Source: QPIN01 sp964399475
GTDB taxonomy: Bacteria; Pseudomonadota; Gammaproteobacteria; Methylococcales; Methylomonadaceae
Length of the DNA stretch: 25,499 bases
Assembly: GCA_964399475.1 (NCBI GenBank)
Contig: CAYNRB010000024.1
Coordinates: 1-25,499 of the forward strand
Reading direction: 5' to 3'
The notes below the pieces were generated by a model, which made no database searches, had not been told where the DNA came from, and saw only the letters and a list, made by a program, of their open reading frames with translations. Position 1 is the first letter of the stretch; every line of letters begins with the position of its first letter. Shown in pieces: positions 23,991 through 25,499 of the stretch. The position numbers and the translations under genes were made by a program.

Positions 23991-24479
23991 ATGAATAAAC
24001 CAAAATCATATCTACATATATCTATTTCCAATCAAATTCTTACGCTAATAGCTGAGAATAAGGAAGTAACCCTCTACCCCATTTCTACAGCTAAAAACGG
24101 CATAGGTGAAAAAATGGGCAGTGAGTGTACCCCCATTGGTTGGCATAAAATCAAAGTAAAAATCGGTTATGATCAACCTTTAAATACTGTATATACTGCT
24201 CGCAGAGCCACAGGCGAAATTTATGACACCCAGCTAAAAGAACAATATCCGCAAAGAGACTGGATTTTAAGCCGAATCTTATGGCTGGGTGGATTAGAGC
24301 CAGGGAAGAATCGCTATGGAAATGTAGATACTACCTGGCGTTATATCTATATTCATGGATGTCCTGATGAATTAATTAATGGCAAAGCAGATTCGCATGG
24401 ATGTATACGAATGAAAAATGTGGATGTTGTAGATTTGTTTAATAGAGTGGAAACTGGCTTAAAAGTACTAATTGAATAA
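23991..24479 (+). CDS. L,D-transpeptidase (YkuD-fold) family protein
   Basis: A 162-residue protein with the YkuD catalytic motif: YIHG at 120-123 and SHGCIRM at 135-141, with nucleophile C138. The fold forms or cleaves L,D-cross-links in peptidoglycan or anchors proteins to it. There is no signal peptide or membrane helix: the first residues (MNKPKSYLHISISNQILTLI) are the first strand of the domain. It either reaches the periplasm in another way, acts on cytoplasmic precursors, or is a minimal member whose substrate differs. The start ATG follows AGGA at fair distance. truA starts 32 bp downstream on the same strand, so they may share a transcript. Confidence 0.85.
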   Translation: MNKPKSYLHISISNQILTLIAENKEVTLYPISTAKNGIGEKMGSECTPIGWHKIKVKIGYDQPLNTVYTARRATGEIYDTQLKEQYPQRDWILSRILWLGGLEPGKNRYGNVDTTWRYIYIHGCPDELINGKADSHGCIRMKNVDVVDLFNRVETGLKVLIE

Positions 24480-24511
24480 TATGGAGACAAAAATAGTAGG
24501 TAACACCCAAA

Positions 24512-25318
24512 GTGTCTAGAATCGTTTTAGGAATAGAATATGATGGAAGTTTTTTTTCAGGTTGGCAATTTCAGATCGAACGACGAACTATTCAGAATGA
24601 ACTAGAAAAAGCACTCTCACAGGTTGCAGATCATAAAATTACAGTCCATTGTGCGGGAAGAACGGACTCAGGGGTTCACGCTCTAGAGCAAGTCATACAT
24701 TTTGATAGCCATGCAAATCGCTCATTATCCAGTTGGGTAATGGGAGGGAATTCAAATTTAGCAGAAGATGTCCGAATTATCTGGGCAATCAATGCAATTG
24801 ATGACTTTCATGCAAGATATAGTGCCATCGCGCGATTTTATCGCTATGAAATTCTGAATCGACAAATGCAATCAGCATTAATGCGCAAGCAAGTAACCTG
24901 GTGCTTCTCTGCATTAGATGAAGTAAAAATGAATGAAGCTGCCCAAGCTTTGATAGGAGAGCATGATTTTACTTCATTTAGAGCGCAAGGCTGTCAATCT
25001 AAAAGTCCTAATAGAATAATGCATTTCATTAAGGTTTACCGTCAGCAGGATAAGGTTATTATAGACTTGTCAGCCAATGCTTTTTTGCATCATATGGTCA
25101 GAAATATAGCCGGTGTATTAATGGCAATAGGCCAGGGAAAGCAATCTATTAGCTGGACGAATGAATTGCTGGAAATAAAGGATAGATCACAAGGCGGAGT
25201 GACGGCATCACCTTATGGCTTGTATTTAGGAGGGGTTTATTATCCTGAAAAATATGGGATTACTAAGCATTCAGTGTTTGATTTGTTAGACGTTAATGTT
25301 TGTCGGTTTAAGCATTGA
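24512..25318 (+). CDS. truA: tRNA pseudouridine(38-40) synthase TruA
   Basis: A 268-residue enzyme of usual length. The catalytic motif is CAGRTDSGVHALEQV with D52 as the nucleophilic aspartate. Other landmarks are IEYDGSFFSGWQ at the N-terminus, FHARYSAIARFYRYEI, the FTSFRAQGCQSKSP segment and FLHHMVRNIAGVLMAIG, all typical of TruA. It isomerises uridines 38, 39 and 40 in the anticodon arm of many tRNAs. The start is GTG at 24512, giving the conserved MSRIVLGIEYDG beginning. An ATG at 24481 is out of frame. A weak AGGT lies about 10 nt upstream. Confidence 0.95.
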   Translation: MSRIVLGIEYDGSFFSGWQFQIERRTIQNELEKALSQVADHKITVHCAGRTDSGVHALEQVIHFDSHANRSLSSWVMGGNSNLAEDVRIIWAINAIDDFHARYSAIARFYRYEILNRQMQSALMRKQVTWCFSALDEVKMNEAAQALIGEHDFTSFRAQGCQSKSPNRIMHFIKVYRQQDKVIIDLSANAFLHHMVRNIAGVLMAIGQGKQSISWTNELLEIKDRSQGGVTASPYGLYLGGVYYPEKYGITKHSVFDLLDVNVCRFKH

Positions 25319-25499
25319 TATTTATTGTCTCATATCGCTAGTTTAAAACTATGCACTTTCAGTGCAAGGCTTTAGCTGCTACTCCTTTTTTTTTTGTGAT
25401 CTAGGAGTCATTTGAGAAAAATATTATCATTAAATCGTATCCAGACTAAAACCCAGGGCAACCGTCCCTAATATTGAATTAACGGGTAGCCTGGATGTA
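25319..25499. other. Intergenic end with possible repeat start
   Basis: After truA a short GCACT-TTC-AGTGC hairpin (25353-25365) is followed by a T-run at about 25385-25395, too far away for a confident terminator. The final bases GGGTAGCCTGGATGTA look like the start of a GTAGCCCGGATG-type repeat continuing beyond the window. Confidence 0.4.

Noticed and set aside
25353..25395. Rho-independent terminator after truA
   Set aside because: The stem is only 5 bp and the T-run starts about 20 nt beyond it.

Overview
The window reads as chromosomal DNA of an AT-rich gammaproteobacterium. The gene set (CydDC, RlmD, TruA, a NarK-type nitrate transporter, a SWIM/SNF2 helicase, a HupE/UreJ protein with a membrane-anchor partner, a DUF1318 lipoprotein) and the many intergenic palindromes suggest a methanotroph-like lineage (Methylococcales). 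That placement is inference from general familiarity, not from a marker gene. I see no rRNA, tRNA, phage, transposase or CRISPR array.

Layout. 1-2032 (-): 3'-truncated Ser/Thr protein kinase with a C-terminal region that looks SLOG-like. 2344-3813 (-): nitrate/nitrite transporter. 3814-4763: long intergenic stretch with three hairpin elements. 4764-6041 (+): HupE/UreJ protein plus transmembrane anchor protein. 6205-9774 (+): small discoidin/XRCC1-like protein and a large SWIM-SNF2 helicase. 10215-14667 (+): PstS-like periplasmic protein, outer-membrane barrel and GGDEF-EAL enzyme, apparently one c-di-GMP signalling operon. 14656-15087 (-): HIT protein, convergent. 15444-16490 (+): His-rich polytopic membrane protein of unknown function. 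16707-20071 (+): cydD-cydC, exporter of cysteine/glutathione needed for cytochrome bd. 20616-21122 (+): unknown membrane protein. 21722-23664 (+): DUF1318 lipoprotein and rlmD. 23991-25318 (+): L,D-transpeptidase-fold protein and truA.

The most notable signal lies between the genes. Six elements of about 110-215 bp (A 3940-4153, D 4328-4488, E about 4511-4640, B 9818-9985, F 15261-15417, C 21504-21670) fold into long hairpins built to the same plan. The inner stem sequences differ strongly between copies, yet the two arms of each copy remain complementary. An asymmetric internal loop (CTTGTM opposite TCCTRCG) and a 20-nt apical sequence (TTACRTAG-N4/5-CTATG) are conserved. A seventh trace, the end of one arm, is at 16557-16575. 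Such covariation suggests an element recognised as a folded single strand, either DNA or RNA.

There are also a perfect 21-bp inverted repeat, two matching 24-bp palindromes flanking the 20616-21122 gene, a head-to-head DnaA-box-like pair followed by helically spaced repeats, and several REP-like sequences.
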